Assembly: GCA_043798815.1 (NCBI GenBank)
Contig: JAZDOH010000113.1
Location: forward strand, 1 to 6,297
Direction: 5' to 3'
DNA: 6,297 nucleotides
Origin: JAZDOH01 sp043798815
GTDB lineage: Bacteria > Patescibacteriota > Gracilibacteria > UM-FILTER-43-11
Shown: positions 1-6,297 of the stretch, one piece after another
Layout: every line of letters begins with the position of its first letter
Numbering within the stretch: position 1 is the first letter of the stretch
Position numbers and translations under genes: made by a program
The notes under the pieces: generated by a model
Seen by the model: the letters and a program-made list of their open reading frames with translations, nothing else
Databases searched by the model: none
What the model was told of the DNA's origin: nothing

Positions 1-2345
1 GAGGTGGCGTTATCGATGTTTAATTTGATGTAGGCCTGGAAGTTCGCGATGTTGATCAGGTCTTGTTCGCTGAATACCGGCGCGAATTCCTTGGCCATGT
101 ATTCCGCGTCCTGGGCGCCGATTTTAAAGCACATCATCGAACCCACGTTGCCGAACACGGCATCGCGAATCGTGTTGTCTTCATGTTTCCCCTTTCCCCC
201 TCCGCTCATCTGAGTGATCTGGCTGATGTACTGATGCGCGATGACCAGGGCGAGGCGGTATTTGCGCGCTTCAGAAAGGATGGAGGCAAACGATTCCGTC
301 ACGAAGTTCTGGAATTCATCCACGTACAGGTAAAAGTCTTTGCGCTCGTGTTCCGGCGTGTCCACGCGGCTCATGGCGCCCATTTGCAATTTGCTGACCA
401 TCACCATTCCCAGCAATTGCGCGTTCAGGTCGCCCATTTTTCCTTTGCTGAGGTTGCAGAGCAAAATCTTGCCCTCATCCATCACCTTGCGGAAGTTGAA
501 GCCGGATTTGGTTTGGCCGATGATGTTGCGGATTTGGGCGTTGGTGACAAAGGGGCCGAATTTGGCGGAAAAGTACGGAATCATTTCCTGTTTTTCCCGC
601 GCGCCGGTACTGGCCATTTCTTTTTCCCAGAAGGAACGAACCACGGGATTTTTGACTTTGTTCAGCTTGTACCGCTGCCAGGACTCATCCGTGAACAAAC
701 GCGGCAGGTCTATGAGAGTGGCACCAGCCTCGTCGTCTTCCATCAGCGTGAGGCACCCATTGCGAAAATAATGCTGGAGGCGCGGACCCATGATCTCTTC
801 ACCGAAAAGCTTGATGAAAATCGCCAACGCTTCCTGGCTCATGAATTCTTTTTCGTCCTGCGTGTAGGCTTCCAGGATGTTGAGCCCCATGGGCCGCCCC
901 AAATCGCCAGGATCAAAAATAATTACATCGTCCGCCCGGCTGCGGGGAATATGCGATATTACTGCCTCCACCAAATCCCCGTGCGGATCGATCAGGCACG
1001 CACCCTCGCCTTTCACATCCTGTTTGAACATGGTGTTTAGAATGGTGGATTTGCCGGTACCGGATTTCCCGATCATGTAAAAGTGGCGGCGGCGGTCATC
1101 CCTTTTGATGTAAACGGGGCGGGTTTCCCCCCGGTAAATGTTGTTGCCCAAAAACAGCCCGGACTCCGGCAGGTTTTGCGGCGCCGGAGCGATTTTGAAT
1201 TCCTGCCACTTGATGACCGGCGATTTGTTGTATTTGATGTTGGGGAAATGAAACACGGATGAGATTTCCTCAGGCCCCAAAATCATTTTGTGCGGATGCA
1301 TGATCCGCTGCCACCAGTCGCGCTTGATGTCCCGTAAAATAAATCCGTGCAGCAGGGTTTTACGTGGAAAATATTTGGTTTTGTGGAATGCGTTATTGTT
1401 AGGTGCATTGTACTGGGCAAAAGAATCTTTGATTTCCGTCACGATTTCTTTGGCGCGGTATTTGTTGCGAGCGGAAGCTACAATCCGAATCACCGCTTCG
1501 AATCCCACCTTCACATTTTTGGTTTCCATGAGCTTCACCTGCTCGTCCATCAAAGGCGTAGTGCGTGTGGAACCGGTTTTTATATCCATGCTTTCAGTAA
1601 ACTTTTCCTGCTCCGTTCCCTGAGCCAGAATCCGGACCCAGGTGGCGATCCAGCCAAAAATATTGAGTTTGTGCAGCCAGCTTTCCGCTTCTTTACCCAA
1701 AAACAATTGTTTGGCGGCTTCACGTCCTTTCTTTTGCCAGCCATCCGGAAGCGGCCGCATCATAACCTGAATCGCCGCGCCCTCATCACGTCCGATGCGA
1801 GACAAGGTGTTGGTGATGTTGTTGAACGGATCCGATCCCATAAACTGATACGTTCGAATGGGGTACATCGACGCTTTGTGCAGACGAATGTACATGCCTG
1901 TGGCTTTGTAGCCTTGACGAAAGATGTTGTAATCCTCCACTTCTTCCACAAACACGTCCGAGTAAAATCCAGTGATCTGCTTGGTGATGAGTGATTTTAA
2001 GTGCCGTGGAACCACAAAAAAGAATTGGAGCTGCCCGTCCAAAATCACATACTCGCAGGAAAGAAAATCCTGCCCAGTAATGATGTATTTGTAATCATCC
2101 CGGTAAATCGAATGAATTGCCTCAAAAAGATGAGTCATTACATCTGTGGTTTCTTTGAAGGTTTTTCCGGTAGAATACTGTTCCGATTCACGTTCGCGAT
2201 CTTCTTTGGAATCTTTGATGGGGACTGAAACCTTGAGAAAAGCCATGCTGAGTGATCGTTCCAGGTTTTTATGGACACGAATGCGCCACCAGCTTAAAAG
2301 AAAGGCAACGACGAACACTCCGACTATGATCACTATTTTGAACAA
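1..2345 (-). CDS. Membrane-anchored VirD4/HerA-like ATPase (FtsK-HerA superfamily), 3' end outside the window
   Basis: The frame is open without a stop from the TAA at 2357-2355 to base 1, giving 781 residues with the C-terminus missing. Residues 4-20 form one hydrophobic helix followed by basic residues, so the bulk should be cytoplasmic. Residues about 30-400 are a domain whose function I cannot name. The motor follows: Walker A GKSGTGKST at 426-434, then an IDPHGDL segment near 450, Walker B FYLYVDEF with Asp676-Glu677, and an IAHQY motif near 702-706 at the place where VirD4/HerA proteins carry their conserved Gln. Family knowledge: such hexameric motors pump DNA or protein in conjugation, type IV secretion or DNA processing. 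The start is uncertain: no ATG precedes the helix, so I chose TTG at 2345; GTG at 2333 is the alternative. The first ATG (2246, residue 34) would delete the helix. It lies behind a terminator, so it is probably its own transcription unit. The family call is firm; the transported substrate is unknown. Confidence 0.88.
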   Translation of the reverse strand, partial: MFKIVIIVGVFVVAFLLSWWRIRVHKNLERSLSMAFLKVSVPIKDSKEDRERESEQYSTGKTFKETTDVMTHLFEAIHSIYRDDYKYIITGQDFLSCEYVILDGQLQFFFVVPRHLKSLITKQITGFYSDVFVEEVEDYNIFRQGYKATGMYIRLHKASMYPIRTYQFMGSDPFNNITNTLSRIGRDEGAAIQVMMRPLPDGWQKKGREAAKQLFLGKEAESWLHKLNIFGWIATWVRILAQGTEQEKFTESMDIKTGSTRTTPLMDEQVKLMETKNVKVGFEAVIRIVASARNKYRAKEIVTEIKDSFAQYNAPNNNAFHKTKYFPRKTLLHGFILRDIKRDWWQRIMHPHKMILGPEEISSVFHFPNIKYNKSPVIKWQEFKIAPAPQNLPESGLFLGNNIYRGETRPVYIKRDDRRRHFYMIGKSGTGKSTILNTMFKQDVKGEGACLIDPHGDLVEAVISHIPRSRADDVIIFDPGDLGRPMGLNILEAYTQDEKEFMSQEALAIFIKLFGEEIMGPRLQHYFRNGCLTLMEDDEAGATLIDLPRLFTDESWQRYKLNKVKNPVVRSFWEKEMASTGAREKQEMIPYFSAKFGPFVTNAQIRNIIGQTKSGFNFRKVMDEGKILLCNLSKGKMGDLNAQLLGMVMVSKLQMGAMSRVDTPEHERKDFYLYVDEFQNFVTESFASILSEARKYRLALVIAHQYISQITQMSGGGKGKHEDNTIRDAVFGNVGSMMCFKIGAQDAEYMAKEFAPVFSEQDLINIANFQAYIKLNIDNAT

Positions 2346-2359
2346 AGGGGAAATTTATT

Positions 2360-2388
2360 TTTATAATCTGAAAAGCAGTATAACTCAA
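2360..2388 (-). promoter_or_regulatory. Candidate sigma70-like promoter for the ATPase gene
   Basis: Read on the minus strand, TTGAGT (2388-2383, four of six matches to TTGACA) is followed after exactly 17 bases by TATAAA (2365-2360). A transcript would begin near 2353, only about 8 bases before the TTG start and 20 before the GTG start. A second possible -10, TATACT (2382-2377), has no convincing -35. The -35 box shares bases with the T-run of the upstream terminator. Based on sequence match only. Confidence 0.4.
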
Positions 2389-2449
2389 AAAACGAAATAA
2401 CGACAGAACGAAATAGCCGTTATTTCGTCATTTCGTTATGTCGTTTTTT
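2387..2449 (-). terminator. Long palindromic hairpin, probable terminator of the kinase operon, possibly bidirectional
   Basis: Bases 2387 and 2449 pair and the symmetry continues without gaps to the centre at 2418. The outer arm is 9 bp (AAAAAACGA with TCGTTTTTT). After one mismatch (2396/2440) come 7 bp (2397-2403 with 2433-2439), then mismatches at 2404/2432, 2406/2430 and 2407/2429, then 8 bp (2408-2415 with 2421-2428) up to a small loop. On the minus strand it starts 4 bases after the TAA of the 206-aa gene and ends in six T. The plus strand also has a T-run after the stem, so it could work in both directions, though no plus-strand gene ends here. Confidence 0.7.
2392..2436. repeat. Four copies of the heptamer ACGAAAT / ATTTCGT within the palindrome
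   Basis: ACGAAAT occurs at 2392-2398 and 2408-2414, and its complement ATTTCGT at 2422-2428 and 2430-2436. As a result ACGAAATAACG (2392-2402) is also a perfect 11-bp inverted match to CGTTATTTCGT (2418-2428), an alternative to the main hairpin. The short-period structure looks more like a repeat element used as a terminator than like a simple terminator. Confidence 0.6.
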
Positions 2450-2453
2450 CGTT

Positions 2454-3074
2454 TTAAATATCAAGTTCTTCCAAGGATTCTTTGGACGTTTTGTTCCGTG
2501 GCTTTTTTGTGGTTTTACTTTCTGCGTCGTCGAATTTGGGCAGCACCGCTTCTATGGCACCCCATTCGGAATCCTCCTTCATGGGAATGATGAGCGCCAC
2601 CTCATCGCCCACCGCCGCGCGGAAGTAGGTGACGGAAGCCAGAAGCACCCGGTACGCTTTACCATTCGCCAGTATCATATACTGGCCATCTTTATGCACC
2701 AACGGACCGATCACGGTTTTGCGTTCCACGGGACCGATTTGCTTGTACAGGAATTTTCCTTCCTCCGTCACGGTGAGCTTGAGCACGTCGCCGGGAATGA
2801 GTTTGGATTTACTGGCGTAATTGGCCGGCACCGGAAAGGTGTTCCCTTTTTTATCCACCATGTTCTGCCCGTCAAAAACCCCTTCGATCACTTTGCCCAC
2901 TGCGCCCGAAGAAGGGACGACTTTGGCAGCTTTTGCCGCATAACGGCCGGCATCCGCGAGCGAACCGTCGTTCAACCCAGTGGCTTCTTCCAGTAAATGT
3001 TTGACCAAGTCCAAAGCGGCTTGGGCGCTGGCGAGAGCTTCATAAGCTTTGGCGATTTTGTTGGTTTCACTCAT
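2454..3074 (-). CDS. Conserved protein of unknown function, 206 aa, with two related beta-rich segments
   Basis: I cannot assign a function. There is no signal peptide or membrane helix, so it is probably cytoplasmic. Residues 1-31 are an Ala/Leu/Glu-rich amphipathic helix, possibly a coiled coil for oligomerisation. Residues 32-60 form an Ala/Gly-rich linker. Residues 63-180 are beta-rich and contain two similar segments: 63-113 and 121-177 share DGQ-x-M, G-x-x-[FY]-x-V, an AS pair and GD-x-[LV]-x-L in the same order. Residues 181-206 are a charged, probably disordered tail. From memory, proteins with this layout occur in many CPR genomes as 'hypothetical' entries; that is recall, not a search. 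The ATG at 3074 follows an AT-rich spacer without a ribosome binding site, 23 bases after the kinase stop, so it is likely read from the same message. The terminator hairpin starts 4 bases after its TAA. Confidence 0.85.
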   Translation of the reverse strand: MSETNKIAKAYEALASAQAALDLVKHLLEEATGLNDGSLADAGRYAAKAAKVVPSSGAVGKVIEGVFDGQNMVDKKGNTFPVPANYASKSKLIPGDVLKLTVTEEGKFLYKQIGPVERKTVIGPLVHKDGQYMILANGKAYRVLLASVTYFRAAVGDEVALIIPMKEDSEWGAIEAVLPKFDDAESKTTKKPRNKTSKESLEELDI

Positions 3075-3097
3075 TTTTATTGATTTATTGTTTAAAT

Positions 3098-4180
3098 TTA
3101 TTTCAACTTGGTTTTGGGAACGGAAAGCGGGGTGTTTTGGAGGTTTTTTTCGATTTGTTTACGAGTCAAAAGTCCTTTTTGAGCCCCGAATTGGCCAACG
3201 ACCGAATTTGCGTTCAGGGTACCATATTTAAGCGCCATGTCCAAATCTTTGCCAAAAATGCGGGCGCTGACAAATCCGCTCGCAAAGGCATCCCCTGCTC
3301 CCAATGTGTCGGTTCGTTTTTGAGTAACGACGGGGCAGAAATAAAGAAACGTTCCGTCGGTTGTCTGAGCCCCATTGCGGCCATCGGTGATCACAACATT
3401 TTTAACTCCGCATTTTGCAAGAGCAACCATGATTTCACTCACATCATCCGCGTATGGCGGCAAAAATGAGCCCGGCGTGTGCACGTGATGACGAGGATCG
3501 TCTTTTTTGACTCCAGCCAGTTGATACGGAATGCCCGTGAATAACGCCGCTTCCTCCTTGTTCACAAACAGAATTTCCGTTCGGGCGAGCAAATCTTTCC
3601 ATTGTTTCACCCCTTCCGCAAATTGCTCATGACCCGGATTCCAGGCGAGTTTGATGGCGGGATGTTTTTTGAGCAAAGTGGTGAGAGCCTTAAGCACTCC
3701 GGGGCTGTCGCCGGAAACATGACTCAAAAAAATCCAATCGGCTTTCGCGATGGCCTTGAGCGGCAAATCATCGGCGCTGAACAAATGATTCGCCCCCGCG
3801 TACCCCAGCACCGTCCGATCGCCGTCGATCGTGCTTAAAATCGTGGAAAAACCGGTTTTTTCTTCCTTGGTTTCCGCGATGGCATCGGTATTCACCCCTT
3901 CACGTTTGAGATTCCCGAGCACTTTATCCCCGTATTCAGCCCCGATCTTGCTCACGCAATGGGCCTCGAATCCCATGCGCGCGAACGCAACGGCAGTGTT
4001 GGTGGCTCCCCCGCCAAACGTTTCGGTCACGTGATCGATTTTCACCTTTCCGCCATAACGCAAACACAGCCAGCTTTCCTTCGTTTCGGGTTTGATGAAG
4101 TGCATCACCGCCTGATCCGACGGTTTCACAAAAATATCGAAGGTGGCGCTGCCGATGGAGAAAAGGGTTGGTTTTTTCAT
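3098..4180 (-). CDS. PfkB-family carbohydrate/nucleoside kinase (ribokinase-like), 360 aa
   Basis: Predicted to transfer the gamma-phosphate of ATP to a hydroxyl of a sugar, nucleoside or related compound in the cytoplasm. The N-terminal substrate loop is FGGGATNTAVAFARMG (55-70), equivalent to the GG-x-G-x-N signature of ribokinases. NPGHEQ (181-186) and NKEEAALFTG (207-216) sit at usual family positions. The C-terminal signature DTLGAGDAFASGFV (291-304) holds the anion-hole GAGD and catalytic Asp297. At 360 residues it is longer than typical ribokinases (about 300-310). The excess lies partly in the early segment 20-50 and partly in 217-247, a His/Pro/Asp-rich insertion after the NKEE motif. 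The substrate cannot be read from the sequence: ribokinase, fructokinase and nucleoside kinase remain possible. The ATG lies 3 bases after the transporter stop, without a clear ribosome binding site, which suggests translational coupling and a shared substrate. Confidence 0.93.
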   Translation of the reverse strand: MKKPTLFSIGSATFDIFVKPSDQAVMHFIKPETKESWLCLRYGGKVKIDHVTETFGGGATNTAVAFARMGFEAHCVSKIGAEYGDKVLGNLKREGVNTDAIAETKEEKTGFSTILSTIDGDRTVLGYAGANHLFSADDLPLKAIAKADWIFLSHVSGDSPGVLKALTTLLKKHPAIKLAWNPGHEQFAEGVKQWKDLLARTEILFVNKEEAALFTGIPYQLAGVKKDDPRHHVHTPGSFLPPYADDVSEIMVALAKCGVKNVVITDGRNGAQTTDGTFLYFCPVVTQKRTDTLGAGDAFASGFVSARIFGKDLDMALKYGTLNANSVVGQFGAQKGLLTRKQIEKNLQNTPLSVPKTKLK

Positions 4181-4183
4181 GGC

Positions 4184-5422
4184 TTAAGATGCTTCCGCGG
4201 CTACAATGGTATTATAACCTCGCAAACACAAACTTAAAATGCCCAAAGCAAAGGCGGCGATGCCCACGGCGAGAAAGGTGGTTTTAAGGCCGTACACATC
4301 CGCCACAAATCCTGTGACGAGCGGCCCGGAAATACGACCCAACCGCTCCACCAAATTATGAAAAGCCGTGATCTCGCCGGATTGGCTCCGGAGCGTAAGA
4401 CGGGTGATGGCGCCCTGATACGCGGGCCGAATGATGGCCATGGAAAAAGACGTCATCGCGATGAGTAAAATCAGGCTGGCTTGTTGCACGATGAGAAAGA
4501 GTAATCCGTAACTTAGCGCCGCAATGAAAAGCCCAAGGGCGATCATGTTCATGCGGGGCAAGCGGTCTTCCAATTCCGAAAAAAAGAAGCTGAAAACAAA
4601 CGGCAAATACATGACAGCCATCAGGAGTGAAATCGAGCCCATAGAAAGATTCATGCTGAGCCCGAACAAGGGAATGAACGTGAAAGAAAACATGCGAAGC
4701 ACGCCGTCAAAAAACGCGAGAAGCAAAAAGAAAAATACCTTGGGGTTCAGCGCCTTGGCATCGGCGATGATGCCCAAAAAATCTTCTTTTCGATGAAAAT
4801 ATTTCCGGAATCCCTGGAAGAACGAGCGAATCCCCCTCTCATGCACCCGGGGCAAAATAAAAAAACTCAGAAAAATGCTCGGAAGCACCCACAAGAACAT
4901 GGTATTGAGGCTGTAATAGCGGATGAGGAACGCGCCGATCACCATGCCTAGCACCCACCCAAAATTGTCCATCGCCACATAAAAACCGAAGGGCGCGGAT
5001 TTACTGCCGGGATCATGCCGACGAATGTAGCTTTCCGCCCCATCCACGATGAGCGGTTGCCCCACCCCATTCAAAAACAATCCAAGGATGAGCAACGGGA
5101 GGCTGTGAAAAATGCCAGCCAGCACGTAACAGAGGATCACGAAAAAATAAACCATTTCTCCATCCTGAATGATCGTGCCGTCCTTCACCCGATCACCCAG
5201 CCGGATCAGCGGGATGAGCATGAGAAACGAGCCGATCTGCATGATAGAAACGAGCGAACCGACCACTGAATATTCTTCGCTGAACTGATTCAGATAAAGC
5301 GGGAAAAGTGGATCGGCAAACCCCCAACCCAGAGCCCGCAAAAAAATGACGAGCACGATGAGTTTGATTCCGATGGGAATCGAGCGGCCATCCCTAAAAA
5401 GAGTTTTGAATAGAGATCCCAT
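4184..5422 (-). CDS. Major facilitator superfamily (MFS) transporter, 412 aa
   Basis: Polytopic inner-membrane protein with about 12 hydrophobic segments in two halves, separated by a basic cytoplasmic loop near 192-228. Length is normal for the superfamily. After the second helix comes RLGDRVKDG (74-82), a variant of MFS motif A (G-x3-D-R-x-G-R-[KR]) that keeps the Asp-Arg pair. DGAESYIRR (127-135) follows helix 4, and ERLGRISGPLVTGFVADVYG (359-378) marks the eleventh helix region. These support an ion-coupled or facilitated small-molecule carrier, not the substrate or direction. An exporter of drugs or metabolites is as consistent with the sequence as an importer; the kinase 3 bases downstream favours uptake of a sugar or nucleoside. 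The ATG at 5422 is the first Met after the upstream TGA, in the same frame and separated by one codon. No ribosome binding site is visible. Confidence 0.92.
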   Translation of the reverse strand: MGSLFKTLFRDGRSIPIGIKLIVLVIFLRALGWGFADPLFPLYLNQFSEEYSVVGSLVSIMQIGSFLMLIPLIRLGDRVKDGTIIQDGEMVYFFVILCYVLAGIFHSLPLLILGLFLNGVGQPLIVDGAESYIRRHDPGSKSAPFGFYVAMDNFGWVLGMVIGAFLIRYYSLNTMFLWVLPSIFLSFFILPRVHERGIRSFFQGFRKYFHRKEDFLGIIADAKALNPKVFFFLLLAFFDGVLRMFSFTFIPLFGLSMNLSMGSISLLMAVMYLPFVFSFFFSELEDRLPRMNMIALGLFIAALSYGLLFLIVQQASLILLIAMTSFSMAIIRPAYQGAITRLTLRSQSGEITAFHNLVERLGRISGPLVTGFVADVYGLKTTFLAVGIAAFALGILSLCLRGYNTIVAAEAS

Positions 5423-5425
5423 GAA

Positions 5426-6297
5426 TCAGCGTTTGAAGTGTTTGCGTTTTTGGGAATAAACAAAAGCGGCCAGGAGAACGGAAGCGCCGATAACCCACAA
5501 ACTTTCAGGGCCGGTGGCTTCATTGTATGGGACGCGTTTGAGTGTTCCGCCTAAAACCGAGGAGACGAGTTCAGGAGCCGCTCCGTAAAATCCTGTTTCA
5601 CCAGGAGTCGCGCTCACTTCCGTGGAAAACCCGCCCAATTCCTGGCCTGCGGCATCCAATGGAACCATGGCAAAATAGTACGTGGCGCCATTGATCAGAT
5701 CCGGAACGGTAGTCGCCGCGCGGTCGCCGCGCACCAACACAAAGTCATCGTATTGGCCGGATTTAAGGCCGAAATAAATTTTGTAATAAAAAGCGGAGGT
5801 TGCGTCCGTGACATACCAATTGAGCGCCACTCCTCCGTTAAGCGGCGTTGCCTGGAGACTTGAGGAAGGGGCTGGAGAAACGGGAAGTGAAGGCGCCACC
5901 GGCGTGACTGCGATGGTGACGGAAAGGTCTTTGCTTTCAGCGGCTTTGGCGTCCACCGCCTTCACCGCGAAAAAGGATTGCTGGCCATTGGTCAGATTCC
6001 CCACCGTCATTCCGGTAACGGCTCCCGGTGTGTCCAGGGTTTTATCGAGCTTGTCGTAAACGGCGCCGTAATAAACACGATAATGATCGATTGAAAATCC
6101 GGAAGCGGCAATAGCGTTCCATGTCAAAGTCACGGAGTCATCCCCTGACTCGCCGGACAATCCTTCCACTTGAGGAGGCGTTTGGGGTTCCGGAGAAATC
6201 ACTTTGATCGTTCGTTGATTCAGCAGTTCCGCTTTATTCCCTAATCGATCCGACAAAACCACATCCACAGGGTACTGCCCTTCCGCCGCGGGAGCTG
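5426..6297 (-). CDS. Surface protein with fibronectin type III repeats and C-terminal membrane anchor, 5' end outside the window
   Basis: The frame stays open to base 6297, so the first possible start inside the window (GTG, 6268) is probably just an internal Val; nine more residues precede it. Numbering from that Val: residues 1-26 look like the last strands of an Ig-like or cadherin-like domain. Residues about 32-122 and 127-222 are two fibronectin type III domains, each with the conserved Trp (50, 151), a Tyr-rich C-strand (YRVYYG, YKIYFG) and an NG-x5-[FY]-[FA] strand. A linker follows, then TGPES (252-256), a helix (257-271) and the basic end KRKHFKR. This is the layout of a protein held in the membrane by its C-terminus or processed by a sortase-like enzyme, with the fibronectin domains outside. 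Such domains bind partners or act as spacers; no catalytic domain is visible. It ends at TGA, 3 bases before the transporter ATG. Confidence 0.87.
   Translation of the reverse strand, partial: APAAEGQYPVDVVLSDRLGNKAELLNQRTIKVISPEPQTPPQVEGLSGESGDDSVTLTWNAIAASGFSIDHYRVYYGAVYDKLDKTLDTPGAVTGMTVGNLTNGQQSFFAVKAVDAKAAESKDLSVTIAVTPVAPSLPVSPAPSSSLQATPLNGGVALNWYVTDATSAFYYKIYFGLKSGQYDDFVLVRGDRAATTVPDLINGATYYFAMVPLDAAGQELGGFSTEVSATPGETGFYGAAPELVSSVLGGTLKRVPYNEATGPESLWVIGASVLLAAFVYSQKRKHFKR
5455..5513 (-). other. C-terminal sorting/anchor signal: TGPES, hydrophobic helix, basic tail
   Basis: The last 29 residues of the fibronectin protein have three parts: a short polar motif TGPES, about 15 hydrophobic residues, and KRKHFKR. 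This order matches LPXTG and PEP-CTERM tails in architecture but not in motif. It may be a recognition site for an unidentified sortase-like enzyme or just a tail anchor. The coordinates cover the motif and helix; the basic tail runs on to the stop. Confidence 0.5.

Noticed and set aside
63..1040. 325-codon open frame on the plus strand, opposite the ATPase motor
   Set aside because: The minus strand encodes Walker A, Walker B and the linking conserved segments across the same bases; the plus-strand product is a His/Phe-rich antisense translation with no domain logic.
1347..1994. 215-codon open frame on the plus strand
   Set aside because: Antisense of the continuous ATPase frame, which I read through without a stop; no recognisable motif.
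2244..2246. ATG at residue 34 as the start of the ATPase
   Set aside because: It would remove the membrane helix and the basic segment after it, which read as coherent protein; the promoter and hairpin also point to a start near 2345. Kept only as a fallback.
2387..2449. CRISPR-like array, because of the repeated heptamers
   Set aside because: The repeats are 7 bases long with no regular spacers and lie in inverted orientation around one centre; the region is a hairpin.
5426..5428. TGA read as glycine (code 25)
   Set aside because: No in-frame TGA occurs in the kinase, transporter, 206-aa protein or ATPase frames, which would be very unlikely if TGA were a regular Gly codon.
6266..6268. GTG at 6268 as the true start of the fibronectin protein
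   Set aside because: The frame is open to the window edge, and the nine extra residues continue an Ig-like strand (EGQYPVDVVLSD), so the GTG is most likely an internal Val.

Overview
The window looks like chromosomal DNA of a candidate-phyla-radiation (Patescibacteria) bacterium read with the standard code. Reasons: a membrane-anchored VirD4/HerA-like ATPase of a type I associate with those genomes, next to a 206-aa protein of a family I remember only as 'hypothetical' from the same group; compact packing; and no Shine-Dalgarno sequence before any start. Base composition is about balanced by eye. A Peregrinibacteria-like lineage would fit, but this placement rests on recalled protein style, not on a marker gene.

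All five genes are on the minus strand, so transcription runs from high to low coordinates. In transcription order: (1) 6297-5426, the C-terminal part of a surface protein with an Ig-like remnant, two fibronectin type III domains and a C-terminal membrane anchor, whose true start lies outside the window; (2) 5422-4184, a 412-aa major facilitator superfamily transporter; (3) 4180-3098, a 360-aa PfkB-family sugar/nucleoside kinase; (4) 3074-2454, a 206-aa soluble protein of unknown function in which I see an internal duplication. Gaps of 3, 3 and 23 bases suggest one operon. A 63-base gapless imperfect palindrome (2387-2449) with T-runs on both sides begins 4 bases after the last stop codon and probably ends that operon.

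(5) 2345-1 (continuing out of the window) is the ATPase. It has one N-terminal membrane helix, a domain of about 400 residues, then a complete Walker A/Walker B motor. It has no ATG at the expected N-terminus and appears to start at TTG or GTG, shortly after a sigma70-like promoter whose -35 box overlaps the T-run of the terminator.

Working model (inference): the transporter and kinase form an import-and-phosphorylate pair for a sugar or nucleoside, with the anchored fibronectin protein at the cell surface. The ATPase is a separate transcription unit, probably a DNA- or protein-moving motor at the membrane. There is no rRNA, tRNA, CRISPR array, insertion sequence or phage gene. The only sizeable non-coding stretch is 2346-2453.
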